DNA of 64,000 bases. Origin: Streptomyces halobius. Lineage in GTDB: Bacteria; Actinomycetota; Actinomycetes; Streptomycetales; Streptomycetaceae. A program made the position numbers and the translations under genes. Location: assembly GCF_023277745.1 (NCBI RefSeq), contig NZ_CP086322.1, forward strand, positions 3,348,001 to 3,412,000, given 5' to 3'. Below are positions 50,764 to 59,416 of the stretch, in pieces. The stretch's first letter is position 1; each line of letters opens with the position of its first letter. The notes under the pieces were generated by a model. The model made no database searches. It had not been told where the DNA came from and saw nothing but the letters and a program-made list of their open reading frames with translations.

Positions 50764-51705
50764 ATGAGCGACACTTCCTCCCCCTTCGGTTTCGAGCTCG
50801 TGCGGCGTGGGTACGACCGCGGTCAGGTCGACGACCGCATTACAAAGCTCGTCGCCGACCGCGACAGCGCACTGGCCCGTATCACCTCGCTGGAAAAGCG
50901 CATCGAGGAACTCCACCTCGAAACGCAGAATGCCCAGGCCCAGGTCAATGACGCCGAGCCGTCCTACGCGGGCCTCGGTGCGCGCGTGGAGAAGATCCTC
51001 CGTCTCGCCGAGGAGGAGGCCAAGGACCTGCGCGAGGAGGCCCGCCGGGCCGCCGAGCAGCACCGTGAGCTGGCCGAGTCGGCCGCCCAGCAGGTCCGTA
51101 ACGACGCCGAGCAGTTCGCCGCCGAGCGCAAGGCGAAGGCGGAGGACGAGGGCGCCCGGATCGTCGAGAAGGCCAAGGGCGAGGCGTCCTCGCTGCGCGC
51201 CGAGGCACAGAAGGACGCGCAGTCCAAGCGCGAGGAGGCCGACTCCCTCTTCGAGGAGACCCGCGCCAAGGCCGCACAGGCCGCCGCCGACTTCGAGACC
51301 AACCTCGCCAAGCGCCGGGAGCAGTCCGAGCGCGATCTGGCCTCGCGTCAGGCCAAGGCGGAGAAGCGTTTGGCCGAGATCGAGCACCGCGCCGAGCAGC
51401 TCCGTCTGGAGGCCGAGAAGCTCCGTACGGACGCCGAGCGCCGGGCCCGCCAGACGGTGGAGACCGCGCAGCGCCAGGCCGAGGACATCGTGGCCGACGC
51501 CAACGCCAAGGCCGACCGGATCCGCAGCGAATCGGAGCGCGAGCTGGCGGCGCTGACCAACCGCCGCGACTCCATCAACGCCCAGCTGACCAACGTCCGC
51601 GAGATGCTGGCGACGCTGACCGGCGCGGCCGTGGCCGCCGCGGGCGCCCCGGGCGCGGACGACGAGGCGATGCCCCGCGGCGTCCCCGCCCAGCAGACCC
51701 GCTGA
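50764..51705 (+). CDS. filP: FilP, intermediate-filament-like coiled-coil protein
   Basis: A 313-residue cytoskeletal protein that forms a subapical gradient or cage giving stiffness to growing hyphae and interacting with DivIVA and Scy. The ATG at 50764 follows AGGA. The N-terminal domain (MSDTSSPFGFELVRRGYDRG, QVDDRITKLVADRDSALARI) has the DivIVA-like pattern of this family. A short linker (NDAEPSYAGLGARVEKIL) leads to a long Ala/Glu/Lys/Arg coiled coil to about residue 290, again with 51-residue-type periodicity. The tail GAPGADDEAMPRGVPAQQTR is disordered. It sits directly after scy as in other streptomycetes. Confidence 0.92.
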   Translation: MSDTSSPFGFELVRRGYDRGQVDDRITKLVADRDSALARITSLEKRIEELHLETQNAQAQVNDAEPSYAGLGARVEKILRLAEEEAKDLREEARRAAEQHRELAESAAQQVRNDAEQFAAERKAKAEDEGARIVEKAKGEASSLRAEAQKDAQSKREEADSLFEETRAKAAQAAADFETNLAKRREQSERDLASRQAKAEKRLAEIEHRAEQLRLEAEKLRTDAERRARQTVETAQRQAEDIVADANAKADRIRSESERELAALTNRRDSINAQLTNVREMLATLTGAAVAAAGAPGADDEAMPRGVPAQQTR

Positions 51706-51908
51706 CTCCCCCAGCTGACGCTGGGGGGCGACCCCCAGGAGGTGCCCCCAGGCGGGCTTCTCAGAGCAGCGCAGCGCGCCCCCGTACCGCCTCTCCCCAG
51801 GCGAGTGCGGGGGCGCGGTCGTATGGTGCAGGGGCGCGGTCGTGGGGTGTGGGCCGGGCGACTGTGCCCCGGTGGCGGGGGCTTCCGGCCGCCCGTAGCG
51901 TGCTGTGC

Positions 51909-52895
51909 ATGATCGAGCTTGAGGGGCTGACCAAGTACTACGGCGACACCCTCGCCGTGGACCACCTCACGTTCACCGTCCTGACCGGGATCGTCACCGG
52001 CTTCCTCGGCCCCAATGGCGCCGGCAAGTCCACGACGATGCGGATGATGCTCGATCTGGACAATCCGACCGAGGGCACGGTCCGGATCGACGGCAAGCAC
52101 TACCGGCAGCTGGACGATCCGCTGACGTACGTCGGCGCGCTGCTGGACGCGAAAGCGGTGCACGGCGGCCGCAGCGCCTTCAACCATCTGCTGTGCCTGG
52201 CGCAGAGCAACGGCATTCCACGCGCCCGGGTCGGCGAGGTGCTGGACACCGTCGGGCTGAGTTCGGTCGCCGGAAAGCGCTCGAAGGGCTTCTCACTCGG
52301 GATGAGCCAGCGGCTCGGCATCGCCGCGGCGCTGCTCGGCGACCCGAAGATCCTGCTGTTCGACGAGCCGGTCAACGGGCTCGACCCCGAGGGCATCCAC
52401 TGGATCCGCAATCTGATGAAGAACCTCGCCGCCCAGGGGCGCACCGTCTTCGTCTCCTCGCACCTGATGAGCGAAATGGCACTCACCGCCGAGCACTTGA
52501 TCGTGATCGGGCAGGGCCGGCTGATCGCGGACACCTCGATGGCGGACTTCATCCACCGGAACTCGCGGTCGTACGTCCGGATGCGGTCGCCGGAGCAGGA
52601 GCGGCTGCTGGACGTGCTCCACGGCGAGGGCATCGAGGCGGTGGCGGTCGGCAACGGCTCGCTGGAGATCGACGGGGTGCCCGCCGAACGGCTGGGCGGG
52701 CTGGCCGCCCGGCACCAGCTCGTCCTGCATGAGCTGAGTCCTCAGCAGGCGTCGCTGGAGGAGGCGTTCATGCGGCTGACCGCCGGGTCGGTGGAGTACC
52801 ACGCACACGACGGCGAACCGGTGACGGCCCGGACCGGGCCACCGGAGCCGGCCCAGGGCGGCTGGGGCGCGGACTGGCGGAAGAAGGGCGGCTGA
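51909..52895 (+). CDS. ABC-2 exporter ATPase (first pair)
   Basis: A 328-residue ATPase starting MIELEGLTKYYGDTLAVDHL. Walker A GPNGAGKSTTMRMMLDLD, Q-loop region, signature FSLGMSQRLGIAAALLGD, Walker B ILLFDEPVNGLDPEGIHWIR and the switch His in VFVSSHLMSEMALTAEHLIV. The DAKAVHGGRSAFNHLLCLAQ insert is typical of Streptomyces drug- or peptide-efflux ATPases of this type. The C-terminal 100 or so residues form the usual accessory domain (LHELSPQQASLEEAFMRLTA). The permease gene starts 2 bp after the stop. A close paralog with its own permease lies 1.9 kb downstream. Confidence 0.95.
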   Translation: MIELEGLTKYYGDTLAVDHLTFTVLTGIVTGFLGPNGAGKSTTMRMMLDLDNPTEGTVRIDGKHYRQLDDPLTYVGALLDAKAVHGGRSAFNHLLCLAQSNGIPRARVGEVLDTVGLSSVAGKRSKGFSLGMSQRLGIAAALLGDPKILLFDEPVNGLDPEGIHWIRNLMKNLAAQGRTVFVSSHLMSEMALTAEHLIVIGQGRLIADTSMADFIHRNSRSYVRMRSPEQERLLDVLHGEGIEAVAVGNGSLEIDGVPAERLGGLAARHQLVLHELSPQQASLEEAFMRLTAGSVEYHAHDGEPVTARTGPPEPAQGGWGADWRKKGG

Positions 52896-52897
52896 CG

Positions 52898-53671
52898 ATG
52901 GCGGAGGTGTCGCGGGTCCTGCGGTCGGAGTGGACGAAGATCAAATCGGTGCAGTCGACGGTGTGGACGCTGGGCGCCGCCGTACTGGTCACCATCGCGC
53001 TGGGCATGCTGATCTGCATTCTGGTCAGAAAGGACTTCGGGGCGCGGTCGGCCAGGGAACAGCTCGCCTTCGACCCGACCAACGTCAGCTTCGCCGGGAT
53101 GTCGCTGGGCCAGCTCGCGATGATCGTCTTCGGTGTGCTGGTGGTCTCCAACGAGTACAGCACCGGCATGATCCGCACCTCGCTCGCCGCCGTACCGCAG
53201 CGCGCCACATTCCTCTTCTGCAAGCTCCTGGTCGCCACCGCGCTGATCCTCGTCGTCGGCCTGGTGACCAGCTTCGCGGCGTTCTTCGCGGGACAGGCGG
53301 TGCTCGGTGACCAGCGCGCCTACCTCAGCGATCCGGGGGTACTGCGCGCGGTCATCGGCGGCGGGCTCTATATGACGCTGATCGCGCTGTTCTCCATGGG
53401 GGTGGCCGCGATGCTGCGCGGCCCGTTGCTGTCGCTCGGCGTCCTGATGCCGTTCTTCTTCCTGATCTCCAGCATCCTCGGCAATGTCTCCGCGACCCGG
53501 AAGGTCGGCCGTTACCTCCCGGACCAGGCGGGCCAGAAGATCATGCAGGTGGTAACGCCGACGGCCGACCCGGTGCCGTACGGGCCGTGGGGCGGGCTGG
53601 CGATCATGGTGGGGTGGACGGTCGCGGCGTTGCTCGGCGGATTCGCACTCCTGCAGAAACGTGACGCATAA
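52898..53671 (+). CDS. ABC-2 exporter permease (first pair)
   Basis: A 257-residue membrane protein starting MAEVSRVLRSEWTKIKSVQS, the SEWTKI(R/K)S motif common to this permease family. About six helices: TVWTLGAAVLVTIALGMLIC, GQLAMIVFGVLVVSNEYSTG (with the NEYSTGMIRTSLAAVPQR coupling loop), LVATALILVVGLVTSFAAFF, AVIGGGLYMTLIALFSMGVA, LLSLGVLMPFFFLISSILG and LAIMVGWTVAALLGGFALLQ. Its only linked ATPase is the gene immediately before it. Substrate unknown. Confidence 0.92.
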   Translation: MAEVSRVLRSEWTKIKSVQSTVWTLGAAVLVTIALGMLICILVRKDFGARSAREQLAFDPTNVSFAGMSLGQLAMIVFGVLVVSNEYSTGMIRTSLAAVPQRATFLFCKLLVATALILVVGLVTSFAAFFAGQAVLGDQRAYLSDPGVLRAVIGGGLYMTLIALFSMGVAAMLRGPLLSLGVLMPFFFLISSILGNVSATRKVGRYLPDQAGQKIMQVVTPTADPVPYGPWGGLAIMVGWTVAALLGGFALLQKRDA

Positions 53672-53795
53672 CGCCGACCCCCACGAAAGCGCAGCGGACC
53701 CGCTGTGACGGGAACCGTCAAGCGCCCGATAGCCTCCTAACCCTCACGGGGGCACGAGGCCGCCTCTGCCCCGACCAACTCGCGAGGGGCGGAGA

Positions 53796-55016
53796 ATGAT
53801 CGAGGCAGTCGGCCTGACGAAGCGCTACGGCGCCAAGACGGCCGTGCACAACCTGTCGTTCCAAGTACGGCCGGGCACGGTCACCGGCTTCCTGGGGCCC
53901 AACGGCTCCGGCAAGTCGACGACGATGCGCATGATCCTGGGCCTGGACGCCCCGACTTCGGGGCGCGCCACCATCGGCGGCCGCCCCTTCCGGCAACTCC
54001 CCAACGCCCCCCGCCAGGTCGGCGCGCTGCTCGACGCCAAGGCCGTGCACGGCGGCCGCAGCGCGCGCCAGCACCTGCTCTGCCTGGCCCAGCTGTCCGG
54101 CATACCGGCCCGCCGGGTCGACGAGGTACTCGGCGTGGTCGGCCTCCAGGACGTGGCCAAGCGGCGCTCCAAGGGCTTCTCGCTCGGCATGGGCCAGCGG
54201 CTCGGCATCGCGGCGGCGCTGCTCGGTGACCCGCAGGTGCTGCTCTTCGACGAACCGGTCAACGGCCTCGACCCCGAGGGCATCCTGTGGGTGCGGAATC
54301 TGATGAAGCAGCTGGCGGCCGAGGGCCGTACGGTCTTCGTCTCCTCGCATCTGATGAGCGAAATGGCGCTCACCGCCGAGCACTTGATTGTGATCGGCCG
54401 TGGCCAGCTGATGGCGGACATGTCGGTCAAGGACTTCATCTCGGCCAACTCCGCCGACTTCGCCCGGGTGCGTACCCCCGACAGCGAGCCCGAGCAGCGC
54501 GAGAAGCTGACCTCGACACTGGCCGAGGCGGGCGGGCAGGTCGTGGCCGAGAAGGACGGCGCGCTGCGGGTGAGCGGGCTGCCGCTCCCCCGGATCAGCG
54601 ATCTCGCGCATGAGGCCGATATCCGGCTGTGGGAGCTGTCGCCGCACCAGGCGTCGCTGGAAGAGGCGTATATGCAGCTGACGCAGGGCGCCGTGGACTA
54701 CCGCTCGACGGTGGACCAGCGCGCCGGGCTGCAGGAGGCGCCGGCCGGTTACGGGCCGCAGGGAGGCGTTCCGCAGGGATATGCCGTCCCGGGGTACACC
54801 CCCGGTCAGCCGAACCCGTACACCCAGCAGGCGGCCGGTGCCGCTCCGGGGCAGGGGTATCCGCCGCCTGCCCAGGGTCACCCGTACGGGGCCGAGCCGT
54901 ACGGCGCACCCCACCCGTACGGGCAGCAGCCGCAGGCCCCCGCGCCGATGCCGCCCTCCGCTCCTGCGCCCGCCCCCGCTGATCCCGCCACGCCGCACCC
55001 CGAGGACGCCCGATGA
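53796..55016 (+). CDS. ABC-2 exporter ATPase (second pair) with Pro/Gly/Gln-rich tail
   Basis: A 406-residue paralog of the ATPase at 51909. The ATG at 53796 follows GAGGGG. The ATPase core (MIEAVGLTKRYGAKTAVHNL, GPNGSGKSTTMRMILGLD, FSLGMGQRLGIAAALLGD, VLLFDEPVNGLDPEGILWVR, VFVSSHLMSEMALTAEHLIV) occupies about residues 1-230 and the accessory domain runs to about 300. The last 100 or so residues are Pro/Gly/Gln/Tyr low complexity (YGPQGGVPQGYAVPGYTPGQ), absent from the first paralog. The stop overlaps the permease start (ATGA). Confidence 0.93.
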   Translation: MIEAVGLTKRYGAKTAVHNLSFQVRPGTVTGFLGPNGSGKSTTMRMILGLDAPTSGRATIGGRPFRQLPNAPRQVGALLDAKAVHGGRSARQHLLCLAQLSGIPARRVDEVLGVVGLQDVAKRRSKGFSLGMGQRLGIAAALLGDPQVLLFDEPVNGLDPEGILWVRNLMKQLAAEGRTVFVSSHLMSEMALTAEHLIVIGRGQLMADMSVKDFISANSADFARVRTPDSEPEQREKLTSTLAEAGGQVVAEKDGALRVSGLPLPRISDLAHEADIRLWELSPHQASLEEAYMQLTQGAVDYRSTVDQRAGLQEAPAGYGPQGGVPQGYAVPGYTPGQPNPYTQQAAGAAPGQGYPPPAQGHPYGAEPYGAPHPYGQQPQAPAPMPPSAPAPAPADPATPHPEDAR

Positions 55017-56218
55017 CCAGCCCTCAGCAGCCGCAGCCGCAGCCTGAGCCGAACGCCCCCGCCGCCGCACAGGCTCAGCCGATGCCGCCGGCCCCGCCCA
55101 TACCGCCGGCCGCTCCGCCTCAGCAGCAGCCGCAGGCCCAGGGCCGGCCGCAGGCGGGACGGCCCGACGAGCCCGCGCCCGCCAAGGAAGCGGGCACGAT
55201 GATGCTCCAGGCCCAGCCGCTCCCGGAGGCCCAGCCCCAGGCCCCGCAGCCGCTCGCGGCCCACGGCCCGGGCAACGGCCCGGGCAACGGAGGCGGCACG
55301 ATGATGCTCCAGGCCGCCCAGCCCCCGGCCCCGGCACCCCAGCCTCAGCCCGCGTACGCCGGAGCCGGCGCACCGCAGGGCCGGCCCCCGCAGCAGCCGG
55401 CCCCCAACTGGCAGTCCGGCGGCGCCGGTTATGTCTCGCCGATCCCGGTACGCCGTACCCACCTCGGCCACGCGCTGGCCTCCGAGTGGACGAAGATCCG
55501 CTCGGTGCGCTCGACGATCTGGACACTGAGCGTGATGGTCGTGCTGATCCTCGGCATCGGCCTGCTGGCCGCCGTCGCGCTCAGCAGCCCGGACCGCGAG
55601 GTGCAGCCCAAGCTGGGGTTCTCGTTCCTCGGCGTCCTGCTGGGCACCCTGTGCGTCATCCCGCTGGGCGTGCTGGTGATCTCCTCCGAATACGGGACGG
55701 GGATGATCCGCACCACCATGACCGCCTGTCCCGGCCGGGCCCGGGTGCTCGCCGCCAAGGCGATCGTCTTCTTCGGGCTCGCCTTCGTCATCACGACGAT
55801 CACCACGACCCTGGTCGCGCTGATCTTCGACGGCATGCTCTACGGCCCGGATCCCACGTCCGATCAGTGGTTCCGCGCCACCGTGGGCGTCGGTCTGTAT
55901 GTGTCGCTGCTCGGCCTGCTCGCCCTGGCGGTGGGCTCGCTGCTGCGGCACTCCGCGGGCGCCATCAGCGCGATGCTCGGTGTGGTACTGCTGCCGATGC
56001 TGCTCGCGGTCTTCATGCTCGGCTCGGAGAGCCTCAAGGAGGTCAGCAAGGCGCTGATCACGTACTCGGTGCCCAACTCGCTGGCGACGCTCTACGACAA
56101 CCCGTTCCTGGGTACGGAGACGGGCCCGCAGGGCTGGGGCCCGCTGTGGATCCTCGCGGGCCTGACCGCCGTCGTCCTGGGCGGCGCCTTCGCGGCCCAG
56201 GCCAAGCGCGACGTGTAG
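55013..56218 (+). CDS. ABC-2 exporter permease (second pair) with Pro/Gln-rich N-terminus
   Basis: A 401-residue permease. The first 140 or so residues are Pro/Gln/Ala low complexity on the cytoplasmic side and contain two copies of GTMMLQA (AGTMMLQAQPL and GGTMMLQAAQP, about residues 60 and 95). The membrane part starts THLGHALASEWTKIRSVRST and has about six helices, including LSVMVVLILGIGLLAAVAL, FLGVLLGTLCVIPLGVLVIS (then SSEYGTGMIRTTMTACPGRA), GLAFVITTITTTLVALIFDG and GPLWILAGLTAVVLGGAFAA. It is coupled to the preceding ATPase and ends 15 bp before a convergent gene. Confidence 0.92.
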   Translation: MTSPQQPQPQPEPNAPAAAQAQPMPPAPPIPPAAPPQQQPQAQGRPQAGRPDEPAPAKEAGTMMLQAQPLPEAQPQAPQPLAAHGPGNGPGNGGGTMMLQAAQPPAPAPQPQPAYAGAGAPQGRPPQQPAPNWQSGGAGYVSPIPVRRTHLGHALASEWTKIRSVRSTIWTLSVMVVLILGIGLLAAVALSSPDREVQPKLGFSFLGVLLGTLCVIPLGVLVISSEYGTGMIRTTMTACPGRARVLAAKAIVFFGLAFVITTITTTLVALIFDGMLYGPDPTSDQWFRATVGVGLYVSLLGLLALAVGSLLRHSAGAISAMLGVVLLPMLLAVFMLGSESLKEVSKALITYSVPNSLATLYDNPFLGTETGPQGWGPLWILAGLTAVVLGGAFAAQAKRDV

Positions 56219-56233
56219 CCGCCCGACGGGAAA

Positions 56234-56554
56234 TCAGTACCTCGGCGCATTACGGGACCGCTGGAGCCGTGCGCTCCGGCGGTCCCGTGCTTTCCAGCAC
56301 GCTGTGTGCCAGTGCCTGCGGTCGTCGACATCGCCGTCCTGCGGCCAGGCGACGACATGCGGTACGCCGGGCGGGATCTCCTGGTCACAGCCGGGGCACC
56401 GGTAGTGCTTGGCGGCCCCGCCGCTCCCGACCGGCCGGACCACCCAGTTCTCACCGCGCCACTCTTCCGTACTCCCCCAATGAGCGCTGGGCGGCAGCCC
56501 CGTGCGGCCGTTGGGCTTCGCACCGCCCCGCTGGCGGTTTCGACGCGGAGACAC
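56234..56554 (-). CDS. Small zinc-ribbon-like protein
   Basis: A 106-residue soluble protein. The GTG at 56554 starts with SPRRNRQRGGAKPNGRTG; the in-frame sequence before it does not look conserved. The C-terminal half has a CxxC pair and a His/Cys cluster: HYRCPGCDQEIPPGVPHVVA and DDRRHWHTACWKARDRRSAR, likely one Zn site (C-C-H-C or similar). Basic N- and C-termini suggest nucleic-acid or acidic-partner binding. Homologs in streptomycetes are often labelled ATP/GTP-binding protein without evidence. It is divergent from the flavin monooxygenase gene. Confidence 0.75.
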   Translation of the reverse strand: MSPRRNRQRGGAKPNGRTGLPPSAHWGSTEEWRGENWVVRPVGSGGAAKHYRCPGCDQEIPPGVPHVVAWPQDGDVDDRRHWHTACWKARDRRSARLQRSRNAPRY

Positions 56555-56742
56555 TGTGCACCTCGGGAAATCTCTGGGGTCACGGGCTGTCACCAGCGTA
56601 CGCGGCCCGGTATCCGGAAGGTGTCGCCCGGGGCATTTCTGTGATCATCGGGAAAATCGGCCCCAGGCCGTGCCCTTGGCACGTGTCACACGTTGTTGCC
56701 TGTAAGGGGGAAGTCGCGTCGGCTGCGAGGAGGCAGAGAGCG

Positions 56743-57783
56743 ATGCGCGTTGGGGCTTTCACCCTGGCCGCTCAATTCCCCGGTCAGGGACAGGGGGAAG
56801 CACTGCACCGCGCGGTGCGCTCCGCGGAGGTCGCGGAACAGTCCGGTCTCGATGCCGTCTGGCTGGCGGAACACCACTTCGTGCCGTACGGCGTCTGCCC
56901 GAACGCGGTGACGCTGGCCGCGCTGCTGCTGGGCCGCACCCGCCGGATCGGTGTCGGGACCGCCGTCAGCGTACTGCCCACCCAGCATCCGGTGGCGCTC
57001 GGCGAGCAGGCGGCGCTGCTGCATCTCACCTCCGAAGGCCGCTTCACACTCGGCGTCGGACGGGGCGGCCCGTGGGTGGATCTGGAGGTCTTCGGCACCG
57101 GTCTCGCGGCCTACGACCGTGACTTCCCGGAGTCGCTCGATCTGCTGCTGCGCTGGCTGCGTGAGCCCCGGGTCGGCGCGGCGGGCGAGCGCTATGCGTT
57201 CCGTGAGGTGGCGGTGGTGCCGCGGCCGGATCAGGCGCTGGACGGTCCGGCCGCCGGGGCGGCGGGGCCGCCGGTGGTGCTGGCCTGCACCTCTCCCGCG
57301 TCGGTCCGGCGGGCCGCCGAGCGCGGGCTGCCGATGCTGCTGGGCATGCACTGCGGCGACGAGGAGAAGGCGGAGATGGTCGCGCTGTGGCGGGCGGCCG
57401 CGCTCGAAGCCGGCCGGGACGGCGACGAGGTGGCCGCGGCCGAGCATGTCTCGGCGGGGGTGGTGCAGATCGCCGACGCCCGCAGGGACGCGAAGGAGAC
57501 GCTGACGAAGGCGCTGCCCGGGTGGCTGCGGCAGGGTCTGGGCGCGCATGTGACGGTCGACGGCCGCTATCGCGCGATGCGTGATCCGGTGGCTTATACG
57601 GAGCTGTTGTGCGGGCTGCATCCCGTCGGCCCGCCGGGGCTGTGCGCGGACCGGCTGGCGGCGACCGCGGAGCGTACCGGCATCCGGCGGTTCGCCCTGC
57701 TCGTCGAGGGCTCCGGCGATCTCGCCGCCACCGAGGAGAACGTCCGCCGGCTCGGCTCCGAGGTGCTGCCCCAGCTGGGGTGA
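56743..57783 (+). CDS. Luciferase-like (LLM class) flavin-dependent monooxygenase
   Basis: A 346-residue TIM-barrel protein of the bacterial luciferase-like family. The ATG at 56743 follows GCGAGGAGGCAG. Motifs: MRVGAFTLAAQFPGQGQGEA, AEQSGLDAVWLAEHHFVPYG (EHH flavin-site motif), LLLGRTRRIGVGTAVSVLPT, HPVALGEQAALLHLTSEGRF and TLGVGRGGPWVDLEVFGTGL, all standard. The substrate is unknown and no flavin reductase gene is adjacent. The gene stands alone between a divergent Zn-ribbon gene and a convergent SCO5389-type gene. Confidence 0.88.
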   Translation: MRVGAFTLAAQFPGQGQGEALHRAVRSAEVAEQSGLDAVWLAEHHFVPYGVCPNAVTLAALLLGRTRRIGVGTAVSVLPTQHPVALGEQAALLHLTSEGRFTLGVGRGGPWVDLEVFGTGLAAYDRDFPESLDLLLRWLREPRVGAAGERYAFREVAVVPRPDQALDGPAAGAAGPPVVLACTSPASVRRAAERGLPMLLGMHCGDEEKAEMVALWRAAALEAGRDGDEVAAAEHVSAGVVQIADARRDAKETLTKALPGWLRQGLGAHVTVDGRYRAMRDPVAYTELLCGLHPVGPPGLCADRLAATAERTGIRRFALLVEGSGDLAATEENVRRLGSEVLPQLG

Positions 57784-57810
57784 CCTCAAGGGGTCGGCAC
57801 CGGCGGTGCG

Positions 57811-57866
57811 GTTGCTGCCGCTGACGCACGGGCTCGTACCCACGCGTTGGACGCAGCGGCAGCAAC
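57811..57866. terminator. Bidirectional hairpin terminator
   Basis: Perfect 13-bp arms GTTGCTGCCGCTG (57811-57823) and CAGCGGCAGCAAC (57854-57866) with a 30-nt loop, in the 88-bp gap between two convergent genes. Confidence 0.7.
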
Positions 57867-57871
57867 TCCGT

Positions 57872-58264
57872 TCAGCAGTCGCGGAGTTCGGGCGACTGGT
57901 TCAGCAGCTGACCCCGAATGGAGGTGAATCGGGCCAGGCGGTCGTCCGCCGCCGTGCCGAGCGGGAAGACCGCGACCCGGTGGCAGTTCTGGAAAGCGAG
58001 ACGCACACCGAAGTGGCGCTCCAGCGAACCGCGTATGGCGTCACTCGCCAGCGCGCGCAGCAGCTGGCCGCGCGCCTGCTCGTCCGGCGGGGGCGTCTGA
58101 TTGTCGGCGAACTCGCCGCCGTCCACCTTCAGCTGAGCCACCAGAGAGCTGATCATCCCCCATGCGTAGGGCAGGGAGTTCCGGACGCAGTCGACAAATG
58201 CGGCTTCGTCGACCTCGCCTCGCTCGGCCTGTTCGAGGAGGGCCGGTGAGACGTCGAGCGACAT
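57872..58264 (-). CDS. Conserved actinobacterial protein (SCO5389-like)
   Basis: A 130-residue soluble protein starting MSLDVSPALLEQAERGEVDE. It reads AAFVDCVRNSLPYAWGMISS, LVAQLKVDGGEFADNQTPPP, DEQARGQLLRALASDAIRGS and LERHFGVRLAFQNCHRVAVF. I recognise the pattern from streptomycetes, where it sits beside nucS, but no biochemical function is known to me. Two Cys (DCVRNS and QNCHRV) plus a C-terminal Cys could matter for redox or metal. It is divergent from nucS over 248 bp. Confidence 0.8.
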   Translation of the reverse strand: MSLDVSPALLEQAERGEVDEAAFVDCVRNSLPYAWGMISSLVAQLKVDGGEFADNQTPPPDEQARGQLLRALASDAIRGSLERHFGVRLAFQNCHRVAVFPLGTAADDRLARFTSIRGQLLNQSPELRDC

Positions 58265-58512
58265 GAGGTTCTCCTCTCGCGGCCCCGCCGGGACGGGACC
58301 TCAGGGATGGGACAAGGGGAAATCGCGACAGAGCGTGTTCGCCTCACGACCCCCTGCTTCAACGGTATGCCGCGCAACAGGCCCGCACCAGGAGATTGCA
58401 CATACAACCGGCCATTACCGAGCGCCGGGGGTGCGGCGGTTTCCCCCGTAAAAGCACCATGATCCAAGGGCGAATCGCGCCGGTGCCCCCCGGTCGAGTA
58501 GCGTGGCGCACC

Positions 58513-59175
58513 ATGCGTCTCGTCATCGCCCGCTGCTCCGTCGACTACGCGGGCCGGCTCACTGCCCATCTCCCGTCGGCCCCCCGCCTCATCCTGGTGA
58601 AAGCGGACGGCTCCGTCTCCATTCACGCGGACGACAGGGCCTACAAACCGCTGAATTGGATGTCCCCGCCCTGTTCCCTCAAGGAGGGGGACGACGGTGT
58701 GTGGACGGTGGAGAACAAGGGCGGCGAGAAGCTCATCATCACGCTGGAGGAGGTCCTGCACGACTCCTCGCACGAGCTCGGCGTCGACCCCGGCCTCATC
58801 AAGGACGGGGTGGAAGCGCACCTCCAGGAGTTGCTCGCGGACCGGATCGAAACCCTGGGCGAGGGTTATTCACTGATTCGGCGTGAATACCCCACCGCCA
58901 TCGGACCGGTGGATATCTTGTGCCGGGACGCCGATGGCCAGACCGTCGCCGTCGAGATCAAACGGCGTGGCGAGATCGACGGTGTGGAACAGCTCACCCG
59001 CTATCTTGATCTCCTCAACCGCGACCCGCACTTGGCTCCGGTGCAGGGGGTTTTCGCGGCTCAGGAGATCAAGCCGCAGGCGCGGGTGCTGGCCACCGAC
59101 CGCGGGATGAGCTGTGTGGTGCTGGATTACGACGCGCTGCGCGGCATCGAGGACGACAAGCTGCGGCTGTTCTGA
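58513..59175 (+). CDS. nucS: Mismatch-specific endonuclease NucS/EndoMS
   Basis: A 220-residue nuclease that cuts both strands at mismatches and provides the non-canonical mismatch repair of actinobacteria lacking MutS/MutL. The ATG at 58513 starts [20 protein letters not shown], the family N-terminus. The DNA-binding N-terminal domain includes [20 protein letters not shown]. The RecB-like nuclease domain has the catalytic Asp, Glu and Lys in [20 protein letters not shown] and then [20 protein letters not shown]. The extreme C-terminus DDKLRLF resembles the beta-clamp-binding motif by which NucS is activated. Confidence 0.95.
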   Translation: MRLVIARCSVDYAGRLTAHLPSAPRLILVKADGSVSIHADDRAYKPLNWMSPPCSLKEGDDGVWTVENKGGEKLIITLEEVLHDSSHELGVDPGLIKDGVEAHLQELLADRIETLGEGYSLIRREYPTAIGPVDILCRDADGQTVAVEIKRRGEIDGVEQLTRYLDLLNRDPHLAPVQGVFAAQEIKPQARVLATDRGMSCVVLDYDALRGIEDDKLRLF

Positions 59176-59192
59176 CCCGGGCGGCCCCGTAG

Positions 59193-59286
59193 GGGTGTCG
59201 TCAGACTCCCTGCCCCAGCCAACGCTGGGAGGTGCCCCCAGGCTGGCGACGCCCTACGGGCGAACGGCGGGAGTCTGACGACACCC
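59193..59286. terminator. Long inverted repeat between convergent nucS and ATPase genes
   Basis: Perfect 18-nt arms GGGTGTCGTCAGACTCCC (59193-59210) and its complement (59269-59286) flank a 58-nt centre that itself folds (CCAGCC and GGCTGG plus GGGGGCA-type elements). It probably acts as a bidirectional terminator. The 59176-59416 gap shows no gene. Confidence 0.7.
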
Positions 59287-59416
59287 TCTAAGGCCCGCAG
59301 CACATTCACGAACGCGAAGGCCCGGTACGGCCGGCCCGCCCGAGTGGCGGCCGGTGCGTAACGGGCCTTTGTGCGGTGCGTAACGACTACGGTGCGTAAC
59401 GGCTGCCCCGGGTGCG

